A DNA stretch of 64,000 nt from Streptomyces sp. Je 1-369 (GTDB lineage: Bacteria; Actinomycetota; Actinomycetes; Streptomycetales; Streptomycetaceae). The notes under the pieces were generated by a model. The model saw only the letters and a list, made by a program, of their open reading frames with translations. It ran no database searches and was not told the origin of the DNA. The translations under genes and the position numbers were made by a program. Position 1 is the stretch's first letter, and every line of letters begins with the position of its first letter. This document shows, one piece after another, positions 39,009-48,578 of this stretch. The stretch spans positions 8,668,515 through 8,732,514 of the forward strand of contig NZ_CP101750.1 of NCBI RefSeq assembly GCF_026810505.1. Direction: 5' to 3'.

Positions 39009-39923
39009 ATGCCCCAAGCCACGGGGATCAACGAGGTGTGCTCGGCCATCGAGGAGGCGGCCCGCCTGGCGGGCGTGCCCGCCCGCCCCGACAGCGTGCG
39101 GCCCATCGTCAGCGCCTTCGCCGAGGGCCTGCACGAGGCCGGGGTCGTCTACAGCCTCTCCACCCGCCAGGACACCCCGGCGGAGCTCGACTTCACCCTC
39201 ACGGTGCCCACCCGCAGCGGCGACCCCTACGCCACCGCGCTCGCGCACGGCTTCCTCACCGCCACCGGCCACCCCCTCGACACGCTCCTGGCGGACATCC
39301 AGAGCCGGTGCACCATCAGCGAGTACCTCATCGACGGCGGCGTCGCCGGCGGCTTCAACAAGATCTACGCGCACTTCCCGCAGGACGTCCAGGACGTGGC
39401 CGGGCTCGCCGAACTGCCCTCCATGCCGCCCGCCCTGGCCCAGAGCCTGGGGCTGCTGGCCCGGCACGGCCTGAGCGACGTCGCGATGATCGGCATCGAC
39501 TACCCGCGCCGCACCGTCAACCTGTACTTCACCCAGCTCTCCGAGCAGTGCCGGGCGCCCGCAACCATCCTGGCCCTGCACCGCGAACTGGGCCTGCCCG
39601 CCCCCGGCGAGGCGATGCTGGCCTTCGCCGCCCGCTCCTTCCGCATCTACACCACCCTCAGCTGGGACTCCGCCGGCATCGAGCGGATCTGCTACGCCCC
39701 GCCGCCCGCCCGCGGCTGGGAGCCGGCCGCGCTGCCGGCGCCCGTCCCCGAGCGGGTCGCGCACTTCGTGGACCACGCCCCGCGCGCCTACCCCGGCGAG
39801 CCCATCGTCATTGCGGCCGTGAAGTGGGCGCCCGAGGGGGAGTACCTCAACCTCGGCCCCTACTTCCAGCTCTCCCCGCTGATGCGCCAGGTGATCAGCG
39901 CGGTCCACAACGGAAAGCTCTGA
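39009..39923 (+). CDS. Second ABBA aromatic prenyltransferase (NphB/Fnq28 or phenazine type)
   Basis: A 304-residue relative of the enzyme at 36848 and of Nph[31 protein letters not shown] (the second lysine of the diphosphate site is Asn-Lys here), [22 protein letters not shown] and IYTTLSWDS are recognisable. GGAGGAG precedes ATG 39009. It is the last gene before a terminator and the phenazine operon, so it could prenylate dihydrophenazine-carboxylate (PpzP/EpzP role) or a second naphthoquinone position (Fnq28 role, function unclear in my memory). The two paralogues differ enough to act on different substrates. Confidence 0.9.
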   Translation: MPQATGINEVCSAIEEAARLAGVPARPDSVRPIVSAFAEGLHEAGVVYSLSTRQDTPAELDFTLTVPTRSGDPYATALAHGFLTATGHPLDTLLADIQSRCTISEYLIDGGVAGGFNKIYAHFPQDVQDVAGLAELPSMPPALAQSLGLLARHGLSDVAMIGIDYPRRTVNLYFTQLSEQCRAPATILALHRELGLPAPGEAMLAFAARSFRIYTTLSWDSAGIERICYAPPPARGWEPAALPAPVPERVAHFVDHAPRAYPGEPIVIAAVKWAPEGEYLNLGPYFQLSPLMRQVISAVHNGKL

Positions 39924-39939
39924 ACACAGAACCACTTGT

Positions 39940-39979
39940 GAAATGCCTGAGCCCGGCTTGCGCCCAGCTCAGGCATTTC
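39940..39979 (+). terminator. Strong stem-loop terminator after the second prenyltransferase
   Basis: 13-bp perfect stem GAAATGCCTGAGC (39940-39952) with its complement at 39967-39979, 14-base loop, followed by TTCTTC. It starts 16 bases after the stop codon. Confidence 0.8.
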
Positions 39980-40039
39980 TTCGCACCACCCGGCCCGAGA
40001 CTGCCTGAAGGGCCATTCTGCATTGTTTCCACCGGTGCG

Positions 40040-40223
40040 GGCACCCCCATGCCCACATTAAAGTTGAATATTACACAACGTCATGAGTGTACGGTCAAAA
40101 CGGTGTTGATTTGCTCTGTGGAATCGGGCAAGATCGCACCGCGGAACGGGGGACGGACGCGCCCCGATGCGCCCTCCCCCCACCATTCGCCAAACGCACT
40201 CGCTCATCACGAAGGGGACACCC
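40040..40223 (+). promoter_or_regulatory. AT-richer promoter region of the phenazine operon
   Basis: The stretch around 40053-40120 (CATTAAAGTTGAATATTACA, GGTGTTGATTTGC) is far less GC-rich than anything nearby and is preceded by a terminator, so transcription of the phz genes should start here. No specific operator was recognised. GAAGGGGACACCC at 40211 is the phzB ribosome site. Confidence 0.55.
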
Positions 40224-40712
40224 ATGTCCGAATCCGTCCCGGGCCTGCCATTCACCGACGCGGCCGAACTGCGCCGCGCCAACCGGGCCACCGTCGAGCA
40301 GTACATGCACACCCGCGGCCAGGACCGGCTGCGCCGCCACGAGCTGTTCACCGAGGACGGCCGCGGCGGACTGTGGACCACCGACACCGGCTCCCCGGTC
40401 GAGACGGTCGGCCGCGACCGGCTCGCCGAGCACGCCGTATGGTCCCTCGGCTGCTTCCCCGACTGGGAGTGGTACAACATCCAGATATTCGAGACACAGG
40501 ACCCCAACCACATCTGGGTGGAATGCGACGGACGCGGCAAGATCCGCTTCGGCGATTACCCCGAGGGATACTACGAGAACCACTTCCTGCACTCCTTCGA
40601 ACTGGACAACGGGAAGATCAAGCGCAATCGCGAGTTCATGAATCCCTTCCAGCAGCTGCGGGCGCTCGGTATTCCAGTACCGGAAATCAAGCGCACCGGA
40701 ATTCCCACCTGA
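40224..40712 (+). CDS. phzB: Phenazine biosynthesis protein PhzB
   Basis: A 162-residue SnoaL-fold protein of the PhzA/B family, which condenses two ketone precursors to the phenazine tricycle. It keeps the PhzB pattern: [26 protein letters not shown] with the catalytic His, and [18 protein letters not shown] with the catalytic Glu. ATG 40224 follows GAAGGGGACA; an upstream in-frame ATG at 40167 would add 19 unrelated residues. It opens the phz operon and is a better PhzB match than the paralogue at 45308. Confidence 0.93.
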   Translation: MSESVPGLPFTDAAELRRANRATVEQYMHTRGQDRLRRHELFTEDGRGGLWTTDTGSPVETVGRDRLAEHAVWSLGCFPDWEWYNIQIFETQDPNHIWVECDGRGKIRFGDYPEGYYENHFLHSFELDNGKIKRNREFMNPFQQLRALGIPVPEIKRTGIPT

Positions 40713-40744
40713 GTTATCACTTCACCGCTGGATCGGAGTACGTC

Positions 40745-41920
40745 ATGGAAGACGTTATACGGGAGATTCGTATCCGCGGGGCACTGCAGCAACCCGAATG
40801 GAGCGACCTGTCCCAGCTGAACCGGGTGGGCGAGGCCCTCGCCTCCCGCCCCCCGCTCGTCCAGGGCGACGACCTGGCCACCCTGCGCACCCTGCTGGGC
40901 AAGGTCGCCCGCGGCGAGGCCATGGTCCTGCAGTCCGGCGACTGCGCCGAGGACCCCCAGGAATGCACCCCCTCCTACGTCGCCCGCAAGGCCGCCCTGC
41001 TGGACGTGCTGGCCGGCTCCCTCGGACTGATCACCGGCAAGCCGGTGCTGCGGGTGGGCCGCATCGCCGGCCAGTTCGCCAAACCCCGCTCCAAGCCCAC
41101 CGAAATCATCGACGGGGTGGAACTGCCCGTCTTCCGCGGCCACATGGTCAACGGCCCCGAACCCGACGCCGAGAGCCGCCGCCCCGACCCGCTGCGCATC
41201 CTCACCGGCTACATGGCCGCCGGCGACATCCTGGAACACCTGGGCTGGCGCGACCGGGCCGCCGGCCGCGACGTCGTCGAACCGATGGTGTGGACCAGCC
41301 ACGAAGCGCTGCTCCTGGACTACGAAACACCCATGCTGCGCACCGACGACAAGGGCCGCCTCTTCCTCGGCTCCACCCACTGGCCCTGGATCGGCGAGCG
41401 CACCCGCCAGGTCGAAGGCGCCCACGTCGCCCTCCTGTCCCAGGTCAGCAACCCCGTCGCCTGCAAGGTCGGCCCCAGCATGGACACCGCCGACCTCCTG
41501 GCCCTGTGCGAACGCCTGGACCCCTGGCGCGACGAGGGCCGCCTGACCCTCATCGCCCGCATGGGCGCCGACCACGTCGGCGAGAAACTGCCCCGCCTGG
41601 TCGAAGCGGTCCGCGAGGCCGGCCACCCCGTCATCTGGCTCAGCGACCCGGTGCACGGCAACACCGTCACCGCCCCCGGCGGCTACAAGACCCGCCTGGT
41701 GGACACCGTCGCCCGCGAGATCACCGGCTTCGCCCGCGCCGTCCAGAGCGCCGGCGGCACCGCCGGCGGACTCCACCTGGAGACCACCCCCGACGACGTC
41801 ACCGAGTGCGCCAGCACCGAGGCCGACCTGGACCGCGTCGGAGAGCGCTACACCTCCTGCTGCGACCCGCGCCTGAACCCCGCCCAGGCCCAGACCGCCG
41901 TCAACGCCTGGCCCGCCTGA
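40745..41920 (+). CDS. phzC: Class II DAHP synthase (phenazine operon)
   Basis: Condenses erythrose-4-phosphate and phosphoenolpyruvate, boosting shikimate flux for phenazine. The 391-residue protein shows the plant/Mycobacterium-type features [52 protein letters not shown] and [17 protein letters not shown] 40745 lies 32 bases after phzB with a modest CGGAG site. Confidence 0.95.
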   Translation: MEDVIREIRIRGALQQPEWSDLSQLNRVGEALASRPPLVQGDDLATLRTLLGKVARGEAMVLQSGDCAEDPQECTPSYVARKAALLDVLAGSLGLITGKPVLRVGRIAGQFAKPRSKPTEIIDGVELPVFRGHMVNGPEPDAESRRPDPLRILTGYMAAGDILEHLGWRDRAAGRDVVEPMVWTSHEALLLDYETPMLRTDDKGRLFLGSTHWPWIGERTRQVEGAHVALLSQVSNPVACKVGPSMDTADLLALCERLDPWRDEGRLTLIARMGADHVGEKLPRLVEAVREAGHPVIWLSDPVHGNTVTAPGGYKTRLVDTVAREITGFARAVQSAGGTAGGLHLETTPDDVTECASTEADLDRVGERYTSCCDPRLNPAQAQTAVNAWPA

Positions 41921-41967
41921 CCCCACCGGACCGCCCGCACCCCCGCACCCGTTCGAGGACTTCCACC

Positions 41968-42591
41968 ATGACCGGCATACCCCCCATCAGCCCCTACCCC
42001 CTGCCCGCCGAGGGCGACCTGCCCCCGGCCGCCGTGTCCTGGACCGCCGAGGCCGACCGGGCGGTCCTGCTCGTCCACGACATGCAGCGGTACTTCCTCA
42101 AGCCCTTCCCCGACCCCCTGCGCCACGAGCTGATCACCCACGCCGCCCAGCTGCGCGACCACTGCGCCACCCTGGGCATCCCCGTCGCCTACACCGCCCA
42201 GCCCGGCGGCATGAGCGACGAACAGCGCGGCCTGCTCAAGGACTTCTGGGGCCCGGGCATGCGCCCCGCCCCCGAGGACCGCCAGGTCGTCGACGCCCTC
42301 GCCCCCACCGCGCAGGACTGGCAGCTCACCAAATGGCGCTACAGCGCCTTCTTCAAGACCGACCTGCTCCAGCGCATGCGCGCCGCCGGCCGCGACCAGC
42401 TCATCGTGTGCGGCGTCTACGCCCACGTCGGCGTCCTGGCCACCGCCATCGACGCCTTCACCCACGACATCCAGCCCTTCCTCGTCGCCGACGCCACCGC
42501 CGACTTCTCACAGGACTACCACCGCTCGGCCCTCACCTACGCCGCCGAGCGCTGCGCCCGGGTCACCACCGTCAAGGGGCTCCTCACATGA
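41968..42591 (+). CDS. phzD: Isochorismatase-like PhzD
   Basis: Hydrolyses the vinyl ether of 2-amino-2-deoxyisochorismate to give trans-2,3-dihydro-3-hydroxyanthranilate (DHHA). At 207 residues it matches PhzD length. Asp38 (VHDMQRYFL) and Lys122 (TKWRYSAF) stand at the positions of the catalytic residues of the Pseudomonas enzyme, and [17 protein letters not shown] carries the region that replaces the usual nucleophilic Cys. Its stop overlaps the phzE start by 4 bases. Confidence 0.95.
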   Translation: MTGIPPISPYPLPAEGDLPPAAVSWTAEADRAVLLVHDMQRYFLKPFPDPLRHELITHAAQLRDHCATLGIPVAYTAQPGGMSDEQRGLLKDFWGPGMRPAPEDRQVVDALAPTAQDWQLTKWRYSAFFKTDLLQRMRAAGRDQLIVCGVYAHVGVLATAIDAFTHDIQPFLVADATADFSQDYHRSALTYAAERCARVTTVKGLLT

Positions 42592-44522
42592 CACCGACAC
42601 CCCCCACCCCCGACCTGCTGGCCCGCGCCCTGAGCGGCCACAGCAAGGCCTTCGCCCTGCTGCACCGGCCCCACACCACCGGCCCCGGCACCCTGGAAGT
42701 CCTCACCGGCTCGGTCACCCGGCCCGCCACCCTGGCCGACATCCCCCTGCCCGAGCAGCCCGGCACCGGCGCCGGGGACACAGCGGGCCACGAAGTACTG
42801 GTCCTCATGCCCTACCGGCAGCTGGCCGAACGCGGCTTCGCCTGCGCCGACGACGGCACCCCGCTGCTCGCCATGACCGTCACCGACCAGCAGCAACTGC
42901 CCCTGCAGCAGGCCCTGGCCCGCATCCCGGACGTCCCCACCCCGCTGTCCGGCGGCGACTTCGACGTCGACGACGCGGCCTATGAGGACGTGGTGCGCCG
43001 CATCGCCAAGGAAATGATCGGCACCGGCGAGGGCGCCAACTTCGTCATCAAGCGCACCTTCGTCGCCGACATCACCGACTACGGCCCCGCCAGCGCCCCC
43101 GCCCTCTTCCGCCGCCTGCTGGAGAGCGAGAGCGGCGCCCACTGGACCTTCCTCATCCACACCGGCGACCGCGTCCTGGTCGGCGCCTCCCCCGAACGCC
43201 ACGTCAGCCTCAAGGACGGCACGGCCGTCATGAACCCCATCAGCGGCACCTACCGCTACCCGCCCTCCGGCTCCACCCTCGAAGGCGTCCTTCAGTTCCT
43301 CGGCGACCGCAAGGAAACCGACGAGCTCTACATGGTCCTCGACGAGGAACTGAAGATGATGGCCCGCATCTGCGACACCGGCGGCCGCGTCGTGGGCCCC
43401 TACCTCAAGGAAATGGCCCGCCTGGCCCACACCGAGTACTTCATCGAGGGCCGCACCGACCGCGACGTGCGCGACATCCTGCGCGAGACGATGTTCGCCC
43501 CCACCGTCACCGGCAGCCCCCTGGAAAGCGCCTGCCGCATCATCCACCAGTACGAGCCCGGCGGCCGCGGCTACTACAGCGGCGCCGCCGCCCTCATCGG
43601 CCGCGACGAGCACGGCGAGCGGGTCATGGACTCCGCCATCCTCATCCGCACCGCCGACATCAGCGAGCAGGGCCGCCTGGCCATCGGCGTCGGCGCCACC
43701 ATCGTGCGCCACTCCGACCCCGCCTCCGAAGCCGCCGAGACCCGCGCCAAGGCCGCCGGCCTGGTCGCCGCCCTCGGCGGCGAAACCACCCAGCGCTTCG
43801 CCGACCACCCCAGCGTGCGCCGCGCCCTGGAAGGCCGCAACGACTCGATCGCCGGCTTCTGGCTCTCCGACATCCCCGCCCGCGCCGCCGCCCGGCCCCA
43901 ACTGGCCGGCCGCCGCGTCCTGGTCGTCGACATGGAGGACACCTTCACCTCCATGATCGACCAGCAGCTGCGCTCCCTGGGCCTGGACGTCACCCTGCGC
44001 CGCTACGACGAGGCCTACACCTTCACCGGCCACGACCTCGTCGTCATGGGCCCCGGCCCCGGCGACCCCCAGGAAGTGGCCCACCCCAAAATGGCCCACC
44101 TGCACACCGCGGTCGCCACCCTGCTGCGCGAACAGCGCCCCTTCCTCGCCGTCTGCCTCAGCCACCAGGTCCTGGGCCTGCAACTGGGCCTGCCCCTGCG
44201 CCGCCGGGACGTGCCCAACCAGGGCGTGCAAAAGCAGATCGACCTGTTCGGCGCCCCCGAACACGTCGGCTACTACAACACCTTCGCGCTGCTGAGCGAG
44301 CACGAGGAATTCACCCCCCGCGGCGTGCCCGGCCACACCGGCCACCAGCCGGTCCAGGTCAGCCGGGACGCGGCCACCGGCGAGGTGCACGCCCTGCGCG
44401 GGCCCGGCTTCGCCTCCCTGCAGTTCCACCCCGAATCCGTCCTGACCCGCGAAGGCCCCCGCATCGTCGGCACCGCCCTGGCCGGCCTGCTGGCCCCGGC
44501 CCGCACCCCCGACCCGGCCTGA
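42588..44522 (+). CDS. phzE: 2-amino-2-desoxyisochorismate synthase PhzE (fused synthase-glutaminase)
   Basis: Converts chorismate and glutamine to ADIC. The 644-residue fusion has an N-terminal chorismate-binding domain ([44 protein letters not shown]) and a C-terminal class I glutamine amidotransferase domain with the Cys nucleophile in [12 protein letters not shown] and the His-Glu pair in LQFHPES. ATG 42588 overlaps phzD (ATGA). Confidence 0.96.
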   Translation: MTPTPPTPDLLARALSGHSKAFALLHRPHTTGPGTLEVLTGSVTRPATLADIPLPEQPGTGAGDTAGHEVLVLMPYRQLAERGFACADDGTPLLAMTVTDQQQLPLQQALARIPDVPTPLSGGDFDVDDAAYEDVVRRIAKEMIGTGEGANFVIKRTFVADITDYGPASAPALFRRLLESESGAHWTFLIHTGDRVLVGASPERHVSLKDGTAVMNPISGTYRYPPSGSTLEGVLQFLGDRKETDELYMVLDEELKMMARICDTGGRVVGPYLKEMARLAHTEYFIEGRTDRDVRDILRETMFAPTVTGSPLESACRIIHQYEPGGRGYYSGAAALIGRDEHGERVMDSAILIRTADISEQGRLAIGVGATIVRHSDPASEAAETRAKAAGLVAALGGETTQRFADHPSVRRALEGRNDSIAGFWLSDIPARAAARPQLAGRRVLVVDMEDTFTSMIDQQLRSLGLDVTLRRYDEAYTFTGHDLVVMGPGPGDPQEVAHPKMAHLHTAVATLLREQRPFLAVCLSHQVLGLQLGLPLRRRDVPNQGVQKQIDLFGAPEHVGYYNTFALLSEHEEFTPRGVPGHTGHQPVQVSRDAATGEVHALRGPGFASLQFHPESVLTREGPRIVGTALAGLLAPARTPDPA

Positions 44523-44537
44523 GACGCCCCACCGACC

Positions 44538-44573
44538 GCCGGGCCGGCGCCCACCCCCGAGCGCCGGCCCGGC
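44538..44573 (+). terminator. Stem-loop between phzE and phzG
   Basis: 13-bp perfect inverted repeat GCCGGGCCGGCGC (44538-44550) and complement (44561-44573), 10-base loop, 16 bases after the phzE stop. It may terminate or attenuate transcription into phzG. Confidence 0.6.
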
Positions 44574-44634
44574 CCCTGCCCTGCCCCTCCGCCCCTCACA
44601 GCCCGCTGGGGCCGCACCGCTGAAGGATTGATCC

Positions 44635-45285
44635 ATGTCTGATGTACGGCGTTCCGAGACGATGACGGGCTCGGTGGAGGTGGAGTTCGCCGAGTTCCGC
44701 ACCCCGCCCGCGGAGCCGCTGGGATTGTTGTCGGCCTGGCTGAAGGCGGCCACCGAGCAGGGCGTGCGCGAGCCGCGCGCGCTGGCCCTGGCCACCGCCG
44801 ATGCGCAGGGGCGCACCTCCTCGCGGATCCTGGCGGTCAATCAGGTCACCGACACCGGCATCGTGTTCATCACCCACACCGGCAGCCAGAAGGGCCGCGA
44901 GCTGAGCGCCAACCCCTGGGCCTCGGGGGTGCTGTACTGGCGCGAGACCAGCCAGCAGATCACCGTGGCCGGACCGGTGCGCCGGCTGCCGCGCGCCCAG
45001 GCGGAGGAACTGTGGGCGGCGCGCGCGGTGTTCACCCACGCCATGTCCACCGTCTCGCTGCAGAGCGAGCCGCTGCGCGACCTGGACCACCTGGAGGACA
45101 TCCGCGCCCGCGCCCTGGAACTGGGCCAGCCGCCCCGGCCGCTGCCCTGCCCGCAGGCGTTCGCGGCCTACGTCCTGGAGCCGGCCGCGGTGGAGTTCTG
45201 GGCCAACGGCACCGACCGGCTGCACGAGCGGCTGCGCTACGACCGCACCGACAGCGGCTGGGACACCACCCGCCTGCAGCCCTGA
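44635..45285 (+). CDS. phzG: FMN-dependent phenazine oxidase PhzG
   Basis: A 216-residue pyridoxamine-phosphate-oxidase-fold flavoprotein that oxidises the reduced tricycle to phenazine-1-carboxylate or the 1,6-dicarboxylate. LATADAQGRTSSRILAVNQV, FITHTGSQKGRELSANPWASGVLYWRE and EFWANGTDRLHERLRYDR are the FMN and C-terminal signatures. GAAGGATTGATCC precedes ATG 44635. Confidence 0.94.
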   Translation: MSDVRRSETMTGSVEVEFAEFRTPPAEPLGLLSAWLKAATEQGVREPRALALATADAQGRTSSRILAVNQVTDTGIVFITHTGSQKGRELSANPWASGVLYWRETSQQITVAGPVRRLPRAQAEELWAARAVFTHAMSTVSLQSEPLRDLDHLEDIRARALELGQPPRPLPCPQAFAAYVLEPAAVEFWANGTDRLHERLRYDRTDSGWDTTRLQP

Positions 45286-45307
45286 CCCCCACCTACCCGG
45301 AGATGTG

Positions 45308-45790
45308 ATGACTGCCCCTGCCCCGGTGTTCACCGACCACCTCGAGCTGCGCGCCCGCAACCGGCGGGCCGTGGAGCAGTACATGGAGACTGGGCCCGAG
45401 GCCCGGCTGCGCCGCTACACCCTCTACACCCAGGACGGCACCGCGGCCCTGTTCAACACCGACATCGGCCGCCCCATCGTGGTGAAGGGCCGCGCCAAGC
45501 TGCAAAAACACGGCGAACTCTCCCTGCAGGTGCTGCCCGACTGGGAGTGGTCCGACGTGCGGATCTACGAGACCCAGGACCCGGCGGTCATCTGGGTGGA
45601 GTGCGACGGCGAGGGCACCATCCGCTTCCCCGGCTACCCCGAGGGCCGCTACCGCAACCACTTCATCCACGGCTTCACCCTGGACGACGGACAGATCGCC
45701 GCCAGCCGCGAATACACCAACCCCATCGAGCACATGCGCGCCCTGAGCATCGACACCCCACACATCAAGCGCGACTGGATCCCCTCCTGA
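45308..45790 (+). CDS. Second PhzA/PhzB-like protein
   Basis: A 160-residue SnoaL-fold paralogue of the phzB product, moderately diverged: KHGELSLQVLPDWEWSDVRIYETQDP and ASREYTNPIEHMRALSI keep the His and Glu used by PhzB, so it may be catalytic rather than a silent PhzA. ATG 45308 (after CGGAGATGTG) is preferred over GTG 45305. It is the last gene of the phz unit. Pseudomonas carries phzA and phzB side by side; here they sit at opposite ends of the operon. Confidence 0.88.
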   Translation: MTAPAPVFTDHLELRARNRRAVEQYMETGPEARLRRYTLYTQDGTAALFNTDIGRPIVVKGRAKLQKHGELSLQVLPDWEWSDVRIYETQDPAVIWVECDGEGTIRFPGYPEGRYRNHFIHGFTLDDGQIAASREYTNPIEHMRALSIDTPHIKRDWIPS

Positions 45791-45824
45791 ACCCCAGTCC
45801 CCAGCCCCGCCCTTGCGTGCGGTG

Positions 45825-45874
45825 AGAGGGGGTGGGGGCCGCCGACCCGACGGCCGGCGGCCCCCACCCCCTCT
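45825..45874. terminator. 20-bp bidirectional terminator
   Basis: Perfect inverted repeat AGAGGGGGTGGGGGCCGCCG (45825-45844) and complement (45855-45874) between the convergent phzA/B-like and wrbA copy 2 genes. Confidence 0.8.
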
Positions 45875-45901
45875 GCCTACCCCTGCGCGGCGCGCGGCGC
45901 C

Positions 45902-46513
45902 TCAGATCTCGCTGCGGCCGGCTTTGAGGGCGGCGGCGGTGTCCACGACGCGGCGGGCCTGGTGGCGGGCGGCTTGCAGGGCGACTTCGCCGGGTGCGCC
46001 GTCGCCGGCGACGTGCGAGGTGCCGTAGGGGTTGCCGGACTGGAACTGGATGGGGTCGGTGTAGCCGGGGGGCACGATGATGCCGCCCCAGTGGTAGAAG
46101 GTGTTCGACAGGGCCAGGATGGTGGATTCCTGTCCGCCGTGGGCGGTGTTGCTGGCGGTGAACGCGGAGAACACCTTCCCGGCGATCTTCCCGGCGAACC
46201 AGAGGGGGCCGGTGGTGTCGATGAAGGCGCGCAGCTGGCTGGCGGGGTTGCCGAAGCGGCTGGGGGTGCCGAACAGGACCGCGTCCGCCCAGGCGAGGTC
46301 GTCGTGGGTGGCCTCGGCGATGTCGGTGGTGGCCGCCCGGTGCTCCACCCAGGCCGGGTTGGCCTGGACGGCCGCCTCGGGGGCGGTCTCGGCGACCTTG
46401 CGCAGCCGCACGGTGGCGCCGGCCTTCTCCGCGCCCTCGGCCACCGCCTGAGCCAACGTGTGCACGTTGCCGGTCGCGCTGTAATAGATGATTGCAACGT
46501 TCACAGGTTCCAC
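45902..46513 (-). CDS. wrbA: NAD(P)H:quinone oxidoreductase, WrbA family (copy 2)
   Basis: A 203-residue flavodoxin-fold quinone reductase almost identical to the one at 5525-6136, including long stretches identical at DNA level and the GGAAACAG ribosome-site region before the GTG start. Differences include AII for SVI near the N-terminus, Ile for Leu in TDIAEATHDD and the C-terminus RSEI instead of RAAA. It is oriented opposite to copy 1. An ECF41-type promoter points toward it from 46974. The duplicate could serve the phenazine branch or oxidative-stress defence. Confidence 0.93.
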   Translation of the reverse strand: MEPVNVAIIYYSATGNVHTLAQAVAEGAEKAGATVRLRKVAETAPEAAVQANPAWVEHRAATTDIAEATHDDLAWADAVLFGTPSRFGNPASQLRAFIDTTGPLWFAGKIAGKVFSAFTASNTAHGGQESTILALSNTFYHWGGIIVPPGYTDPIQFQSGNPYGTSHVAGDGAPGEVALQAARHQARRVVDTAAALKAGRSEI

Positions 46514-46946
46514 GACTGTTTCCTTTTCTTCGCGTGCTTAACGGGTGGTGCCAGGAGCGGGCCGCCCGACGGGAGCCGGCCGTACCCCTGTGGAAAAGAC
46601 GTCCGACAGCGGTCAATGCGTAAAAGCCGAGAAAAACCTCGCGCGGCCCCTGCGGGGCGCCGCCGGCGGTGTGGCACTGTCGGCGGCCCCCCGCCAACGG
46701 GAGCCGTGCGGCCCAGGTCAGCCGCGGGCGTCCCGCAGCCGGGACGGGGCCTTGCCTGCCGGGCGGGGGCCGCACACGGCGGCACCCGGCCCCGCTGGTG
46801 AGCCGCGGATCGAGGTCAGCTGCACGGCAATTCTCCTTCGCAGACGGTGCACGACCCGGAAAAGCCCGAAGTCGCGGGCGGAGAACGGGGATTCCGGTGC
46901 CGGGCGACCGGGGGACGGAGCCCGGCAGGAATTCGATCTCCAGCCA
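46514..46946 (-). other. Long leader of wrbA copy 2
   Basis: The gap between the ECF41-type promoter and the gene is over 430 bases. It contains a 35-codon minus-strand frame (46718-46825) and GC-rich segments that could fold, such as CGCCGGCGGCGCC near 46660. No conserved riboswitch was recognised. Confidence 0.35.
46718..46825 (-). CDS. Possible 35-residue small ORF in the wrbA2 leader
   Basis: A GTG start 5 bases after a good GAAGGAGAAT site, reading MQLTSIRGSPAGPG and ending LRDARG. It lies between the ECF41-type promoter at 46947-46974 and wrbA copy 2. No family is recognised; the ribosome site and position are the only support. Confidence 0.25.
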   Translation of the reverse strand: MQLTSIRGSPAGPGAAVCGPRPAGKAPSRLRDARG

Positions 46947-46974
46947 TACGACGACGCAGCCCGTTGTAATGTGA
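46947..46974 (-). promoter_or_regulatory. ECF41-type promoter directed at wrbA copy 2
   Basis: On the minus strand, TCACATT (46974-46968), GGGCTG in the spacer and CGTCGTA (46953-46947), with exactly the spacing of the elements at 18882 and 48511. It lies between the divergent sigma factor gene (47053) and wrbA. Confidence 0.7.
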
Positions 46975-47052
46975 GGTGACGCGCGCCACCTTCAGGGCGA
47001 CGCCGGAACGAACTGGTGAAGTCGGGGCGCAGTCAAGGGAGTTGGCGACACC

Positions 47053-47985
47053 ATGAGCAAGCATGTGGAGCCGGAGGACAGCCGGCTCGACCCGGGCCTG
47101 CGCGCCGTACTCAGCGAGCGCCGGCAGCTGATCAACCTCGCCTACCGGTTCCTCGGCTCGCTGGCCGACGCCGAGGACGTGGTGCAGGAGACCTACGCCC
47201 GCTGGTATGCGATGTCCGAACGCCAACGGGAGGCGGTCGCCGCCCCCGGCGGCTGGCTGACCACCGTGGCCAGCCGCATCTGCCTGGACCTCCTGGGCTC
47301 GGCCAGGGCCCGGCGCGAGCGGTATGTGGGGGAGTGGATCCCCGAGCCGCTGCCCGACCGCATGGAGTGGATCGGCGGCCCCGACCCCACCGGCGACCCG
47401 GCCGACCGCATCACCCTGGACGAGTCGGTCAACATGGCCTTCCTCGTCGTCCTCGACGCGATGACCCCGGCCGAGCGCGTCGCGTTCATCCTCCACGACG
47501 TCTTCCACTACTCCTTCGCCGAGGTCGCCCAGATCCTCGGCCGCAGCCCGGCCGCCTGCCGCCAGCTGGCCTCCTCCGCCCGGCGCCGCATCGCCGCCGC
47601 CCGCAGCACCCCGGCGGCCGCCACCACCCACCGCGCCGATCTGGTACGGGACTTCAAGCAGGCCTGGGCGGCCAAGGACATCGAGGCCCTCATCGGCCTG
47701 CTCGACCCCGACGCCACCACCATCGCCGACGGCGGCGGCCTGGTCAGCGCCCAGCTGCAGCCGGTCACCGGCGGCGAGCAGATCGCCCACGTCTTCGCCG
47801 ACGTCGCCCACCGCGCCCCGGACCTGACGATCCTGGAGCGCACCGTCAACGGCCAGCCCGGCCTGGTGGCCCAGCTGGACGGCGTCACCGTCTCGGTGCT
47901 CGCCTTCGACTTCGAGGGCGAGCGCATCAAGCACATCTGGGCGGTGCGCAACCCCGAGAAGCTGCGCCCCTGGACCGCCGGCTGA
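47053..47985 (+). CDS. ECF41-family RNA polymerase sigma factor (copy 1)
   Basis: A 310-residue ECF sigma factor with the C-terminal SnoaL-like extension of group ECF41. Region 2 is LINLAYRFLGSLADAEDVVQETYARW. The linker has the WLTTVASRICLDLL and YVGEWIPEP signature, region 4 includes AFILHDVFHYSFAEVAQILG, and the extension carries the NPEKL variant of the NPDKL regulatory motif. ECF41 factors lack an anti-sigma factor; the extension tunes activity. AAGGGAG lies about 12 bases before ATG. A second copy with a 115-bp identical block follows at 48579. Confidence 0.95.
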   Translation: MSKHVEPEDSRLDPGLRAVLSERRQLINLAYRFLGSLADAEDVVQETYARWYAMSERQREAVAAPGGWLTTVASRICLDLLGSARARRERYVGEWIPEPLPDRMEWIGGPDPTGDPADRITLDESVNMAFLVVLDAMTPAERVAFILHDVFHYSFAEVAQILGRSPAACRQLASSARRRIAAARSTPAAATTHRADLVRDFKQAWAAKDIEALIGLLDPDATTIADGGGLVSAQLQPVTGGEQIAHVFADVAHRAPDLTILERTVNGQPGLVAQLDGVTVSVLAFDFEGERIKHIWAVRNPEKLRPWTAG

Positions 47986-47995
47986 CCCGCCCGGG

Positions 47996-48037
47996 CCACG
48001 CCCCCGCCCCGGACCGCGCGCCGGGGCGGGGGCGTGG
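47996..48037. terminator. Bidirectional terminator between sigma factor 1 and the SnoaL-like gene
   Basis: 17-bp perfect inverted repeat CCACGCCCCCGCCCCGG (47996-48012) and complement (48021-48037) between convergent genes. Confidence 0.75.
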
Positions 48038-48046
48038 CGGGCGCTC

Positions 48047-48433
48047 TCAGCCCTGCGCAGGCGGCGGGCCGAGGGGAACCTTGTAGCTCTCCAGGTGGCT
48101 GATCGCGTCCCCGACGAAGGTGAACACGTCGCTGAAGAGGAACTCCGCACTGCCCCCGCCCGGCAGCGGCAGCGCCGCACGGCCGGTGGCCACCACGGTG
48201 TCGCCCTCCTCGATGAGCCGGTCGACCGTGATCCGCGGCCGCTGCACGACGCCCTGCGCCGCGACCCCGTTCTTGTTCTGCACCACACCGCGCAGCGCGT
48301 CCTTGCCCTGCACCCGCAGCTGGCCCAGGCTCTCCCACACCACGTCGTCGGTCACCAGGGCCAGGACCTGCTCGTGGTCGCCGCTGAGGACCCCGTCGCG
48401 GTACCGCTCCACGATCGCTTTGTGTTTGCTCAT
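48047..48433 (-). CDS. SnoaL-like (NTF2-fold) protein
   Basis: A 128-residue single-domain NTF2-like protein: HKAIVERYRDGVLSGDHEQVLALVTDDVVWE at the start and the usual curved-sheet pattern after it. Members include cyclases, isomerases and binding proteins; no catalytic set can be assigned. It lies between two ECF41 sigma factors, each of which ends in a SnoaL-like domain of its own. It may be an effector-binding partner or an enzyme in the same response. Confidence 0.8.
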   Translation of the reverse strand: MSKHKAIVERYRDGVLSGDHEQVLALVTDDVVWESLGQLRVQGKDALRGVVQNKNGVAAQGVVQRPRITVDRLIEEGDTVVATGRAALPLPGGGSAEFLFSDVFTFVGDAISHLESYKVPLGPPPAQG

Positions 48434-48510
48434 GCCATATGACTATTTGATACGACTAGGAGGGCGCTGGAATCCTGCCAGAAGGGGGTGCCCGCCGGGC
48501 CGGGCCGCCT

Positions 48511-48538
48511 CACATTCCCACCGGCTGTCTCGTCGTAT
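48511..48538 (+). promoter_or_regulatory. ECF41-type promoter of sigma factor copy 2
   Basis: TCACATT at 48511, CGGCTG in the spacer and CGTCGTA at 48532, 41 bases before the ATG at 48579. It implies autoregulation or cross-regulation by the paralogue at 47053. Confidence 0.75.
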
Positions 48539-48578
48539 GCGATGACGGCAGATTCCGGCCAAGGGAGCAAGCGAGACG

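Noticed and set aside
40087..40641. Alternative frames over phzB
   Set aside because: Ser/Thr/Arg-rich shadow of the phzB frame.
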